From the NCBI GenBank assembly GCA_025059195.1, contig JANXDU010000031.1, forward strand, positions 1 through 64,000: a stretch of DNA of 64,000 bases. Reading direction: 5' to 3'. Source of the DNA: Candidatus Bathyarchaeota archaeon (lineage in GTDB: Archaea > Thermoproteota > Bathyarchaeia > Bathyarchaeales > Bathycorpusculaceae). The notes under the pieces were generated by a model that saw only the letters and a program-made list of their open reading frames with translations, did no database searches and was not told where the DNA came from. This document shows, piece by piece, positions 34,609 through 43,618 of this stretch (position 1 is its first letter; each line of letters opens with the position of its first letter). The position numbers and the translations under genes are program-made.

Positions 34609-36524
34609 ATTTGCAAGCCCACTTGGAAACCTTCCTCTACGGCCTCGAGGATTTTTCTTGGGCTTACACAGTCCCCGATGAGATGTAGATGCTTAACAGT
34701 TCCCTTTAAGCTTTCGTAGAGTTGTCTCTCTGGTTTGGCGCCTATTGCTAAAACAAACGTGTCCCCTGTTATGGTTACTTTCTTTCCGTCTTGATTTGCC
34801 ACGATTTCTGTTGGTGTTATTTCCTCAACTTTGGTTTTTGTCAATATCTTTACACCTTTTTCTTCTAGTCTCTTAAGCAAAAAGACTCTGGCTCGGAAGT
34901 CCACGTCTATGGCGACTTTTTCTAGCATCTCAACTATAGTTACAGATTTCCCCATGTCAGCGATGGTCTCTGCCGTTTCACAACCTACCATTCCACCTCC
35001 TATCACAACAACACGGTCGCCTAGTTTTGCCTTACCCAGTAGAACGTCCCAAGCTGTTACAACATTCGGTAGACCCACACCTGGAAATCTCGGAATTATC
35101 GGAGATGCACCAGTTGCCAATATCACGACGTCGGGAGCTTCATCTTTTATAGTTTCTGGAGACGCCTCAACACATGTTTTGATTTTGACATTTGCTTCAT
35201 TAACCTTTGAAATGAGGTATTCCATAAAGATCTTAAGCGTTTCCTTGTAGGGTGGTACGCTGGCCATCAAAAGCTGGCCTCCAAGTTTGTCCCTTTTTTC
35301 GTATAATGTAACGTTGTGACCTCGGAGGGACGCTATGTAGGCTGCTTCAAGTCCAGCTGGGCCTCCGCCAACGATCACAACTCGTTTTGGCTTGTCTGTT
35401 GGGGTTATCTTAACCTCTTTTTCAATTGTTGGGTTTACTGAGCATTTTACGCGAAGCATATCGCCAAATCTTGTGAGACATCGATTACAGCCTATGCACC
35501 TTCTTATTTCGTTCAGTTTTCCGTCCATAGCCTTTTTGGGCAAGAACGGATCAGCAATTAGCGCCCTACCCATAGCAACAAGGTCAGCTTTCCCTTCGGC
35601 TATTATTTTGTTTGCAAGTTCCGGCTCGGTTATCCTCCCAACAGCAATGACTGGCAAACCAACAGCCTTTTTTATTTCAGCAGCCAATGGGACTAAATGT
35701 CCGTTAGGTATTGAAGGCGGGGCGGAAGTCCAATGTCTAGATTCGTAGGCTCCGGCAGAAACATGAAGGGCGTCTGCTCCAGCGTCTTCAAGCATTGCCG
35801 AGACAATTTTCGTTTCACTTATAGTTAAGCCTCCTTCAATGAATTCCTCAGCGCTTATTCTGAAAATCACGGGATAGCCGCTGCCCACTTTCTCTTTAAT
35901 TTGCTTCACCACCTCAACTGCGAATCTGCTGCGTCCTTTTAAATCTCCTCCATACTCATCGGTGCGTTTGTTAGTGTACGGCGACAAAAACTGAGCTATC
36001 AAATAGCCGTGAGCGCCGTGAACTTCGACGGCGTCAAAACCAGCGGCCTTGGCTCTTCTAGCGCCTTCCGCAAAACAGTTAATCAAAAAGGAAATTTCTT
36101 CTTTCGATAATGCCTTAGGGGTGATGCCTACCGGAGATGGAAGGTGGTCAGATGGAGCTAGCGGGCGTTCTCCTTCAATCCATTGAGCCCTTCTCCCAGC
36201 ATGGTGAAGTTGAGCGGCAATTTTTGCGCCGTGTCGTTTCACCTCTTCGACAAGTTCGTTTAACCCAGCTAAGTACTTATCGTGATCTATACATGGCTGG
36301 ATTGGTGACAGTTTGCCAAACCGGCTTTCGACACAGACGGCTTCAGTTATTATCAATCCAACGCCGCCTCTGGCTCTTTCTGAATAGTATTTGATTTGAC
36401 GTTGGCTGACGGATCCATCCACATTTGCAAAGTTCGTAGACATGGCAGGCATTACAATTCTGTTGCGGATTTCAACGGGTCCTATTTTTATCGGCTCAAA
36501 GAGCTTATCAAATGATGATGGCAT
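34605..36524 (-). CDS. FMN/[4Fe-4S]/FAD ene-reductase, 2,4-dienoyl-CoA reductase-like
   Basis: At about 639 aa this has the full FadH-like layout. An old-yellow-enzyme TIM barrel spans 1-330 (NRIVMPAMSTN, QLHHAGRRA, EVHGAHGYLIAQFLSPYTN, RISAEE, VGRI, MGRALIADP). A Fe-S cluster follows (RRCIGCNRCLTR and a later Cys). The FAD/NAD(P) part has GGGPAGLEAAYIASLRGH and GGGMVGCETAETIA. Such enzymes reduce activated C=C bonds of enoyl-CoA, aromatic or steroid-like substrates. The start is placed at MPSSFDKLFEP; upstream frame is promoter sequence. Confidence 0.9.
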   Translation of the reverse strand: MPSSFDKLFEPIKIGPVEIRNRIVMPAMSTNFANVDGSVSQRQIKYYSERARGGVGLIITEAVCVESRFGKLSPIQPCIDHDKYLAGLNELVEEVKRHGAKIAAQLHHAGRRAQWIEGERPLAPSDHLPSPVGITPKALSKEEISFLINCFAEGARRAKAAGFDAVEVHGAHGYLIAQFLSPYTNKRTDEYGGDLKGRSRFAVEVVKQIKEKVGSGYPVIFRISAEEFIEGGLTISETKIVSAMLEDAGADALHVSAGAYESRHWTSAPPSIPNGHLVPLAAEIKKAVGLPVIAVGRITEPELANKIIAEGKADLVAMGRALIADPFLPKKAMDGKLNEIRRCIGCNRCLTRFGDMLRVKCSVNPTIEKEVKITPTDKPKRVVIVGGGPAGLEAAYIASLRGHNVTLYEKRDKLGGQLLMASVPPYKETLKIFMEYLISKVNEANVKIKTCVEASPETIKDEAPDVVILATGASPIIPRFPGVGLPNVVTAWDVLLGKAKLGDRVVVIGGGMVGCETAETIADMGKSVTIVEMLEKVAIDVDFRARVFLLKRLEEKGVKILTKTKVEEITPTEIVANQDGKKVTITGDTFVLAIGAKPERQLYESLKGTVKHLHLIGDCVSPRKILEAVEEGFQVGLQI

Positions 36525-36548
36525 ACAATTAATGCCCGAAATCTTGCT

Positions 36549-36590
36549 TAAAAACTTTATATAGCCATATAGCCAAAAGTGGGTATACAC
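36549..36590. promoter_or_regulatory. overlapping divergent TATA boxes
   Basis: Between the ene-reductase gene (minus, start 36524) and the isomerase-like gene (plus, start 36605) lies one A/T segment containing CTTTATATAGCCATATAGCC. On the plus strand ACTTTATATAG is about 45 nt before TTG 36605. On the minus strand GGCTATATAAAG is about 30 nt before ATG 36524. The direct repeat ATATAGCC-ATATAGCC sits within it and could be an operator (inference). Confidence 0.5.
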
Positions 36591-36604
36591 AGTGGGGAAT
36601 CAAT

Positions 36605-37390
36605 TTGAAGATACCTGAACTTGAAGAAGTCCCGTACGGTTCCCGCGGAACCATTGGTCTGATTGTGGTTGCAAACAACCCAACACCCCTACCCGACTTC
36701 TACCGTATGGTCCCAGCAGGAGTTTTAGTGTTAGAGCAAAGAATTCACTTTGACCCTGTTGTCACCGTGGAAAGCACAAGCAAACTTGCAGAAAGGCTGG
36801 CTGATGCCGCAAGGATACTTGCGGAATACCCAAGGATGGGCGTGATTTCATTCACTTGTACCGCTGGAAGCCTTATAAGAGGACCGGGCTCTGATAAAGA
36901 AGAAATTAAACTAATGGAGCAAGCTTCTAATGGTATTCCAAGCACCACAACAACCACTTCGAGTCTCAACGCTATGCGTTTCCTTGGATGGAAGAAAATA
37001 GCTATTGGGACACCTTACATCGAAGAAATTAACCAACAATTCAAGAGGTTTTATGAGGGCGAAGGTTTTGAAGTTACGGTTGTTAAGGGCACAGGCACCC
37101 TTTACATGGCCGATTTAGCTATGATGCCTCCCTCGGAGGCTTACCGTGTTGGAAAACTAGCCTTTAACGTTGATCCGACGGTTGATGGTGTGTTTATTGC
37201 ATGCACAACTTTCAGAGCTATAGACGCCATAGAAAGGCTTGAGAAAGACTTAGGGGTGCCTGTTATAACGGCTAATCAAGCCACAGCTTGGGAGTGTCTA
37301 AGGCTTCTGGGAATAAATGAACCAATAGAAGGGTTTGGAGAGCTTATGCGGAGGCTCCATCGAACTAAGTTCAAGGGGCAGCCACGCTGA
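36605..37390 (+). CDS. maleate isomerase / Asp-Glu racemase superfamily protein
   Basis: The 261-aa protein has the two-domain racemase fold with a Cys in each half: VISFTCTAGS near residue 83 and FIACTTFRA near residue 200. These are the positions used by maleate isomerase and arylmalonate decarboxylase relatives. It opens PYGSRGTIGLIVVANNPTPLPDFYRM, close to maleate isomerases. Start is TTG 36605. It is divergent from the ene-reductase and overlaps the downstream convergent hydrolase gene by 20 nt. The exact acid substrate is unknown. Confidence 0.82.
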   Translation: MKIPELEEVPYGSRGTIGLIVVANNPTPLPDFYRMVPAGVLVLEQRIHFDPVVTVESTSKLAERLADAARILAEYPRMGVISFTCTAGSLIRGPGSDKEEIKLMEQASNGIPSTTTTTSSLNAMRFLGWKKIAIGTPYIEEINQQFKRFYEGEGFEVTVVKGTGTLYMADLAMMPPSEAYRVGKLAFNVDPTVDGVFIACTTFRAIDAIERLEKDLGVPVITANQATAWECLRLLGINEPIEGFGELMRRLHRTKFKGQPR

Positions 37391-38123
37391 TAGTAAAAAC
37401 AGTCCACTGGTCAATGTGGGGATGTAGGCGCGCATACAACTGCAAGTCTAAATTGCCGTAGAAAGTCAATTCCCCACTTTTTCTATCATAGAAAAAGGAG
37501 CGGTCGTGTCCAGGAATGACGAAATCCGCCAGATTTTTTATCTTGTTGATGCTCTTTGCAACGTCTGATTTTTCACCATAAAACATCTCGGCAACCCCAT
37601 TCTTGAATTCCCAAGCGTTTTTAACAGCGTCTCCTGTGATAACCGTCTTTTTTTCTCCGTCAACTACGAGGGAAATGCTTCCAGGAGTGTGCCCCGGAGT
37701 TTCTATTACTTTTGTGTTTGCGCTTAGCTTCAATCCTTCCACAGCCTCAAGCACTCTTCCGGTTTTAATGAGCCTTGCAGTGTGTTCTGAAACATAGAGA
37801 TCCCCTGCCTTTTTCGGTTCATCTGAAAGGGCATATTCCAACTCTCTTTTGCTGACAATTACTGTTGCTTTTTTGAATAATTCGACATTGATGCAATGAT
37901 CATAGTGAAGGTGGCTTAAAACAACAATTTCTACATCTTCTGGACGTATTTTCTCCTGTTCTAATTTCTGTGTTAATAGATGCCTATCTGAGAAAAATCC
38001 CGTGTCAAAAAGTATGGTTACGTCGCTTTTTATCAATGTGATGTTGCAAAAGCCCAAAAGTCCACGGCTTGTTTTGCCTGGAAACCCTTGTAATAACACT
38101 TTAACTTCTGTCAATAGCATCAA
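37371..38123 (-). CDS. metallo-beta-lactamase fold hydrolase (lactonase/glyoxalase II-like)
   Basis: The 250-aa protein carries the metal site SHLHYDHC (HxHxDH), ETPGHTPGS, TGDA and VIPGHD, the layout of AHL-lactonase/glyoxalase II type enzymes. It binds two metal ions, likely Zn, and could open lactones or thioesters. The cupin gene lies 4 nt upstream in the same direction. Together with the isomerase-like gene and ene-reductase it forms an organic-acid gene group. Confidence 0.85.
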   Translation of the reverse strand: MMLLTEVKVLLQGFPGKTSRGLLGFCNITLIKSDVTILFDTGFFSDRHLLTQKLEQEKIRPEDVEIVVLSHLHYDHCINVELFKKATVIVSKRELEYALSDEPKKAGDLYVSEHTARLIKTGRVLEAVEGLKLSANTKVIETPGHTPGSISLVVDGEKKTVITGDAVKNAWEFKNGVAEMFYGEKSDVAKSINKIKNLADFVIPGHDRSFFYDRKSGELTFYGNLDLQLYARLHPHIDQWTVFTISVAAP

Positions 38124-38127
38124 CCAA

Positions 38128-38514
38128 CTACTTTACCCTTTTCATCCCGCGAATTTGGTCTGCAACGCTGCCCGGCGGAGCCATAACCCATAGCCAGCGC
38201 AACGGCGTATTTCCAGTGTTTATTATTTGATGCATGGTTTTAGGTGGGACGAAGATGGACATTTCTGGCTCCACTTCGAATTTTTCTTCGCCTATTATAG
38301 CTACACCTTTGCCGCTTAAAATCCAATAGGCTTCTTCTTCAACTTCGTGAACATGGGGTTTTATCTGTTTACCCGGCTCCATTTCCCCCAACCCCATTAT
38401 GAGGTTTTGAGCGTTCATCGTTTTTTTGTCGATCAATATCGCAATGGTCCTTTTATATGGTTCAGCAGCTTCATACGCTTCTGCGTCTCGTGCTTTAATT
38501 CCGTATTTTAGCAC
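38128..38514 (-). CDS. single-domain cupin protein
   Basis: The 128-aa protein is a single cupin barrel. Metal-binding motif 1 is KPHVHEVEEEAYWILSGKG, motif 2 EMSIFVPPKTMHQIINTG. Small cupins bind Mn, Fe or Zn and act as isomerases or dioxygenases, or as sensors. It begins the two-gene unit with the metallo-hydrolase. No specific substrate can be named. Confidence 0.85.
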   Translation of the reverse strand: MLKYGIKARDAEAYEAAEPYKRTIAILIDKKTMNAQNLIMGLGEMEPGKQIKPHVHEVEEEAYWILSGKGVAIIGEEKFEVEPEMSIFVPPKTMHQIINTGNTPLRWLWVMAPPGSVADQIRGMKRVK

Positions 38515-38663
38515 TTTTTCACCCCAAAGGTTTCCCGTTTAAAAGTTTTAGTGTCAAAGAGATATAACTGTTTAGAAACGCCTTTCAGTCTCGTGCACCA
38601 GTTTCAATTGGAAAGTTTTTTATACAGATTGATGGTAACTCAAGTAAAGGCACTAACGGGGAA

Positions 38664-40109
38664 ATGCGTATGGGTAGCAAAAATTCTGTAGCCATGGGAA
38701 GCGTCAAACCACCATTGCCAGTAAAAGAAATGCCTGAACCACCGGTAACGTTCAGAGGTTGGCTTAAATGGGTTGGACCAGCGCTTATTGTCAGTTCGCT
38801 TTCCATCTCTGGATATGAGGCTATGACAGCACCGCTCTTAGGAGTTAGGGCGTGGCACCAAGCCCTATGGATATTCATGATAGGCTGCATTATGGCGGTG
38901 ATCCTCGCAAGAGAAATTGCCAGGTGGACGATTTCTACGGGCGAGGATGTGTTCCAAGCATTTTCAAGAGTTCGACCGAAACACTTTTGGATGATTATTT
39001 GGTTTTTGATAAACACTTTGATGTGGATGTGGCCACCGTGGATGTTAGGGTTTGCAGCGGGCTTCGACAAGTTAACTGGCGGAGCCATAGGACCTATATG
39101 GTGGGCAACCATAGGGCTGACAATAGTGCCAGTTCTATACGTGTTTTCAAAATATGTCTACCGTGTGATGGAGTACTTCTTTGACCTCGTAATAATTATC
39201 ACAACAATAGCCACTATAATTTGCTTCTTTGCTCTGCTTGTACAATATCCAGCAGAGGCCTTTGAGGTTGCGAAGGGATTGTTCTCGTTCGGCGTAATTC
39301 CAGCGGGCTTTGGCATTTCAATGATTGTTAGCACCATAGTCCAACCTGGTGGTGGTACAATCAACCTATTCTACAGCATGTACCTCAAAGAGAAAGGTGT
39401 GGGGATGGCGAAGTATGCTGGTAAAGTTACTGGGCTTATATACGCAGCTGAGGAAATATCGCCTGTGGGATCCACCTTTGATACAAGTGATTCTGCGCAG
39501 ATAAACCGATTCAAAAGATGGCTAAACTATGCAACTTGGGAAAACATAATAGTCTTGTTTATTCTGTGTATCTTCTTTGTGTACGTCTATGCTTATGCCG
39601 CCTACACGGTTTTGAGAGGGCAGGCCGTCAGCGGTTGGCAAATACCAACGCTAATTGCCGAGTCTCTAGGAAGGGTTATCCCAATATTCTACGGCTTCTT
39701 CCTGTTCTCAGTGGCGTTCGCTCTTTTTGACACGCAATTCGGCTTCTTTGACGCGATTGCACGGGTAGCCGCTAACACATTCCACCTAGAGCTCGGGATA
39801 CGAAAACTCTCCTACAGAGGATGGTACTTCGCCTTCATATTTATAACGTGGCTTATAGGCATAACCGTAACATGGACCCTCGGGCCTGGAGCCTCACCTT
39901 TCATCATGTGGCTTATGTTGCAAGTGTTCCTAGCCGCTTCAGCAGCCATATACATACCCCTAATAGTGTACGTGAACAACAAGTACTTGGCGAAAGAGAT
40001 AAGGCCACATCCTGTAATGTCAGCAATACTATTGATCTGGGGAATAGTTAACCTAGTGGCAACAATAGCTTGGATTTTGGCATACTTCCGAATAATTCCG
40101 GGATGGTAA
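38664..40109 (+). CDS. Nramp-like (LeuT-fold) transporter lacking the metal-binding motifs
   Basis: The 481-aa protein has about 11-12 membrane helices and the general Nramp order, opening WLKWVGPALIVSS. Canonical Nramp metal transporters have DPGN in helix 1 and MPH in helix 6. Here the matching places read SISGYEAM and IVSTIVQPGGGT, so divalent metal transport is unlikely. Context of acid-metabolising enzymes suggests uptake of an organic substrate (inference). Long Trp/Tyr-rich helices (MWMWPPWMLGF) stand out. Two ATGs (38664, 38670) are possible. Confidence 0.65.
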   Translation: MRMGSKNSVAMGSVKPPLPVKEMPEPPVTFRGWLKWVGPALIVSSLSISGYEAMTAPLLGVRAWHQALWIFMIGCIMAVILAREIARWTISTGEDVFQAFSRVRPKHFWMIIWFLINTLMWMWPPWMLGFAAGFDKLTGGAIGPIWWATIGLTIVPVLYVFSKYVYRVMEYFFDLVIIITTIATIICFFALLVQYPAEAFEVAKGLFSFGVIPAGFGISMIVSTIVQPGGGTINLFYSMYLKEKGVGMAKYAGKVTGLIYAAEEISPVGSTFDTSDSAQINRFKRWLNYATWENIIVLFILCIFFVYVYAYAAYTVLRGQAVSGWQIPTLIAESLGRVIPIFYGFFLFSVAFALFDTQFGFFDAIARVAANTFHLELGIRKLSYRGWYFAFIFITWLIGITVTWTLGPGASPFIMWLMLQVFLAASAAIYIPLIVYVNNKYLAKEIRPHPVMSAILLIWGIVNLVATIAWILAYFRIIPGW

Positions 40110-40264
40110 AACCTAACCTCTTCCCCTCATCTCACCTTTTTTCCTCAGTTATTTTTAGTTAATCTGATGTATTTATGGGATGAGTTAAATACGTAAAAGA
40201 ACAGAGCCGTCCGAGAAAAGATTAAAAATTCTGATTCAAAACTTTGCCAACGGCAAGTGGGAAT

Positions 40265-40660
40265 ATGGCTCTTGCTGAGAGAATATCGAGGGCGCTACTG
40301 TCTGTGTTAGACTATCTAAATAAGTCTATTTCAAACTTTAAAAATGAAGACGAAAAGGCATTCTTTAGTGATGTTTGGCATGTTGCTGCAGAGCTTGAAT
40401 ACACGTTATTCCTACTTTCTTTAATTGTTGGAAATGAAAACAACACGTCCCAAACTAAACTCAACCATGAACTCAAGAGCCTCCCAACGGACCAAGTTAT
40501 GTTGAAAGTTAAAGATTTGGTCAGCGAGGCGCAGGAGTCCATTAGAAATGGAGATTTCATGAAGGCTTACAAAAGTGCTTATTTGGCGAGACACTATGTT
40601 TTTCGAGTTCAGGAAAGCCTAACTGAAAAGAAACGTGAAACAGACAGAGGGAAAAAGTAG
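40265..40660 (+). CDS. small helical protein of unknown function
   Basis: I do not recognise this protein of about 131 aa. It seems all-helical, with two long amphipathic segments (ALAERISRALLSVLDYLNKS and AELEYTLFLLSLIVG) and a Lys/Arg-rich tail. ATG 40265 has GTGGGA upstream; a TTG 21 nt earlier is possible. It ends 5 nt before the convergent eL22-like gene. No metal or nucleotide motif is present. Confidence 0.65.
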   Translation: MALAERISRALLSVLDYLNKSISNFKNEDEKAFFSDVWHVAAELEYTLFLLSLIVGNENNTSQTKLNHELKSLPTDQVMLKVKDLVSEAQESIRNGDFMKAYKSAYLARHYVFRVQESLTEKKRETDRGKK

Positions 40661-40665
40661 CGATT

Positions 40666-40950
40666 TCACTCTTCTACTTCAGAGATTTTTCTTTCTTTGA
40701 TTATCAAGGTGTTTTCTTTGCTGCCTATAACTCTGAAATAGTTTTTAAGCTCAACTTTGTGGAGGTGTTTCCGCAAAAGCACCCGCAAGTGCTTTTTTGA
40801 AATAGCGGTTTCTCCAGCTTTTACGACTATCTCGTTTGCTCTTGTTTCGACCTCTGCGCTCGTTTTTTCGCGTAGGAATTCTGCTAGTTCCCTTATCACT
40901 TCGTCACCTTCTGCCTTTAATTCGGATATGTCAATTCGAATTTCAACCAT
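40666..40950 (-). CDS. probable ribosomal protein eL22
   Basis: The 94-aa protein has the eL22 plan. An N-terminal strand-helix (EIRIDISE, then ELAEFLREK aligning with FEQFLQER of human eL22) leads to EIVVKAGETAISKKHLRVLLRKHLHKVELKNYFRVIGS. This aligns with the human segment [30 protein letters not shown]. A short acidic tail (SEVEE) follows, as in eukaryotes. eL22 was long seen as eukaryotic and has been reported in Asgard archaea. ATG 40950 has GAGGTGAG upstream. No other family fits better. Confidence 0.75.
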   Translation of the reverse strand: MVEIRIDISELKAEGDEVIRELAEFLREKTSAEVETRANEIVVKAGETAISKKHLRVLLRKHLHKVELKNYFRVIGSKENTLIIKERKISEVEE

Positions 40951-40984
40951 TCCACTCACCTCTTTTCCTCTAATTTCCCTAACC

Positions 40985-40994
40985 GTTATATAAC
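40985..40994 (-). promoter_or_regulatory. TATA box of the eL22-like gene
   Basis: The palindromic GTTATATAAC lies 35 nt before the ATG at 40950, giving a start of transcription near 40962 and a short leader that still contains the GAGGTGAG ribosome site. The remaining gap up to 41284 (40960-41284, 325 bp) holds no credible gene. A 62-codon open frame on the plus strand at 41093 has no ribosome site or protein-like character. Confidence 0.6.
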
Positions 40995-41284
40995 TCTCAC
41001 TGGGGTTGCACGTGTTCTCAAAAGCTGTCCAACAAAACGGCTACTCCCGCTTTCGACAATTCTTTCAATAGCGTCTGCAAAATTTAATTTTAATGACCTT
41101 TTATGTCAGTTCGCCCGTCGAGTTATATCACAGCCCTAAAGGCTCTTTTGACTCTCTGGATCATCATCCAAAAATAACTAGTGATTACATCCTTTTAGGG
41201 TTTTCCTCTCTGTTCTTCTTCCTTCCCAAAAGGATTTCTGTGAATTATTGTTCTTTCGTGGCAATGGAAAATGTAAAGTAGCCT

Positions 41285-42106
41285 TTACCCCTCTATCACG
41301 CCAATTTTGGTTACATGCATCCCTCTTTTTTCTAGTTCGCGGATGAATGGGTTTATTCCTAACGAGTCGCTGGCGATGTGTCCCGTGACTATGAGGTTGC
41401 CTATTCCATCAGCTCTCAATTTTTCTAAATCTACTGGGCTTATGTGAATGTATATTAGTGTGTCTATGCCATGTTGGAAGTATGTTTTGGCAATTTCGTA
41501 GCCGCCATTAGTGCCTGCCCCGTGTGAAACAACAACTTTTCCAGCTTTGTTTTCTGGTTTTCCAAGGCAGATTCTAATTTTTGTGGAGGCGTTTTTGAAT
41601 TCTGGAAGTTCCATCAATGCGGAAACAACGTCTTCAACTTTAGAATCTTTCCTTAGTTTGTTGTTCAGCTGTTCAATCATTCTACGTCTTCCAATTTCAT
41701 CGAGGGGAGCATGAATATTCATATAGGGCATCTTTAAAAGTCTGGCAAACTCGATTGTGTGCAAGTAATTTCGTGTGTGCGCCTCTACCTCCAACTGTTC
41801 AAGTTTTCTACTCACAGCTTTTTCTGCGACTTCTCTTGGAACACCCGCCTCAACCATTTGTTGGACATGCCTCTTAAACACTTGGGGAAAATTAAGGGCG
41901 GCTGTTCCCCCCGTTGGGTGATGGGCAATAACGACGTCAAAGCCTAACTGTTTTGCGAGCAAAAGCTCCGCCGTTCCCGCGTCGATGCAAAACAAGACTT
42001 TTTGAATGTTCTCTCCCCTAACATATATGGCGCTGTCCTCCGGGATATCCTTAAAACCAGCCAGTTTTAAGGCCAACTTCATGATATCTTCGGTATTCAA
42101 CACCAT
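41285..42106 (-). CDS. Nif3-like dinuclear metal centre protein
   Basis: The 273-aa protein has the Nif3/YbgI markers: VLFCIDAGTAELLLAKQLGFDVVIAHHP near residue 37-64 and, near the C-terminus, LIVTGHIASDSLGINPFI. The two ends supply His/Asp/Glu ligands for a dimetal site. These proteins form hexameric toroids; a GTP cyclohydrolase-like activity has been suggested for some, but function remains unclear. It stands alone with a 199-bp upstream gap shared with the divergent MFS gene. Confidence 0.88.
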   Translation of the reverse strand: MVLNTEDIMKLALKLAGFKDIPEDSAIYVRGENIQKVLFCIDAGTAELLLAKQLGFDVVIAHHPTGGTAALNFPQVFKRHVQQMVEAGVPREVAEKAVSRKLEQLEVEAHTRNYLHTIEFARLLKMPYMNIHAPLDEIGRRRMIEQLNNKLRKDSKVEDVVSALMELPEFKNASTKIRICLGKPENKAGKVVVSHGAGTNGGYEIAKTYFQHGIDTLIYIHISPVDLEKLRADGIGNLIVTGHIASDSLGINPFIRELEKRGMHVTKIGVIEG

Positions 42107-42305
42107 TCCCTCGTGATGACTTTGAAACTTATCAACGTGTTGCTAATAAAATTTTTCAAGGCCAATCTTTATCTGGCAGTGCGATGAATGGCAAGTTAAT
42201 TTGTTTCTTCTAAAAGTTTAGGTATGCTCCCATGATTAGGGGCTTTTCCTCCTAAAGGTTTTTCTTCTTCCATTTTAAAAAGTGTATCCTTCAAACAACT
42301 AGCTG

Positions 42306-43562
42306 ATGGTGGCGTTGATGTTTACCATCTTCAAGAACGACTTAAAACTGCTTTTGAGATACACTCAACTGTTTCCGTTATGTTTCGCCGTTTTTGTCAG
42401 CATGCTTGGTTTCGGCTTAGTTATGCCCCTTTTGCCCATATACGCCAGAAGTTTTGGAGCCACCGGGATACAACTTGGCCTTTTAACAACCTCTTTCGCA
42501 ATAACCCGTGCTGTTACCACCTATCCTGGAGGCTGGCTTGCAGACAAAAGCGGCAGAAAAAAGCCTGTCACAGCTGGTTTACTCATGTATTCGGTTGTTA
42601 TGGTTTTGTATGGTTTCACGGAGGACGTGAACCAGCTTATACTTTTAAGGGCCCTTCAAGGAGTTGCCTCTGGAATTGTTTGGCCCATCATAAACACCAT
42701 GGTGGTTGATATTGTTCCACCGGAGGATAGAGGTAAAGCTTTAGGTTTGTATGAGATGATGTGGTTTTTAGGAATGGCTGTAGGCCCAGGCTTAGGGGGG
42801 GTGCTTGCAGGCCTTTACACGATTGCTTTTCCGTTTTTTGTCTGCGGAGCACTAGCCTTTTTAAGCATGGTTTTAGTGGTTTTAACAGTAAAAGAAACGA
42901 TAACCCTTACTAAAGCCCAAGATAGCTTGGCAACCTCCAAAGATGCTTTTGCCACGGTTTCCGTTAAAGGGTTAAAACAATTTACGCCCTTCCCCCTCAT
43001 GTTCTTGAGCTTATGTGTAGCTCGATTCACCACAGCCTTCTCTAACTCGTTAATTCAACCCGTCTTATCCGTTTATGCAAACGAGATCTTAGGCATACCA
43101 ACTGCGGAAGTGGGTGTGCTTTTCACAGTTATGGGAATGGTGACGCTCATCGCAACCCTGCCGATGGGAACTGTTGCAGATAATATTGGAAGAAAACCGA
43201 CATTCCTTTTCGGTGGCTTCTTATACGCGTTCTCTGCACTTTTAATAATATTTTCTGGAGGTTTTTGGCCGTTGCTTGTCATTATGATGTTGCAAGGTTT
43301 CGCGCGGGCAATAATCAACCCTTCCCTCATAGCCATGTTCTCCGGTGTAGCCTCGCCTTTCCAAAGGGGAAAAGCCATGGGAATTTTCAACGCGTTTCAA
43401 AACGTGGGGCTAGTTGTTGGTTCTTCGGTGGGCGGTTTTCTCTACGAGTTTTCGTCTTCAGAAACTCCCTTCATCGCTTGCTTCATTGTGGGTTTAATCG
43501 GTGTGCTTGTCGTTTTATTTGCAGTTTCAGAACCTAAAAATCATCAATCCCTTAATGCATAA
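42306..43562 (+). CDS. MFS efflux transporter, drug-exporter type
   Basis: The 418-aa protein has 12 helices with the drug-exporter motif A in loop 2-3 (GGWLADKSGRKKP) and again in loop 8-9 (GTVADNIGRKP). Helix 5 carries motif C (GPGLGGVLAG). These match H+-coupled export proteins (DHA1 type). The substrate is unknown. It is followed after 56 nt by a nitroreductase gene in the same direction, a possible detoxification pair (inference). Confidence 0.9.
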   Translation: MVALMFTIFKNDLKLLLRYTQLFPLCFAVFVSMLGFGLVMPLLPIYARSFGATGIQLGLLTTSFAITRAVTTYPGGWLADKSGRKKPVTAGLLMYSVVMVLYGFTEDVNQLILLRALQGVASGIVWPIINTMVVDIVPPEDRGKALGLYEMMWFLGMAVGPGLGGVLAGLYTIAFPFFVCGALAFLSMVLVVLTVKETITLTKAQDSLATSKDAFATVSVKGLKQFTPFPLMFLSLCVARFTTAFSNSLIQPVLSVYANEILGIPTAEVGVLFTVMGMVTLIATLPMGTVADNIGRKPTFLFGGFLYAFSALLIIFSGGFWPLLVIMMLQGFARAIINPSLIAMFSGVASPFQRGKAMGIFNAFQNVGLVVGSSVGGFLYEFSSSETPFIACFIVGLIGVLVVLFAVSEPKNHQSLNA

Positions 43563-43618
43563 GTTTTATCTAGCAACGCCCCCTCTTAATAGCTTGTTCA
43601 AATCGGAGTTGAATAGAA

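Noticed and set aside
41093-41281. 62-codon plus-strand frame in the gap beside the eL22-like gene
   Set aside because: No ribosome site, odd composition and no recognisable feature.
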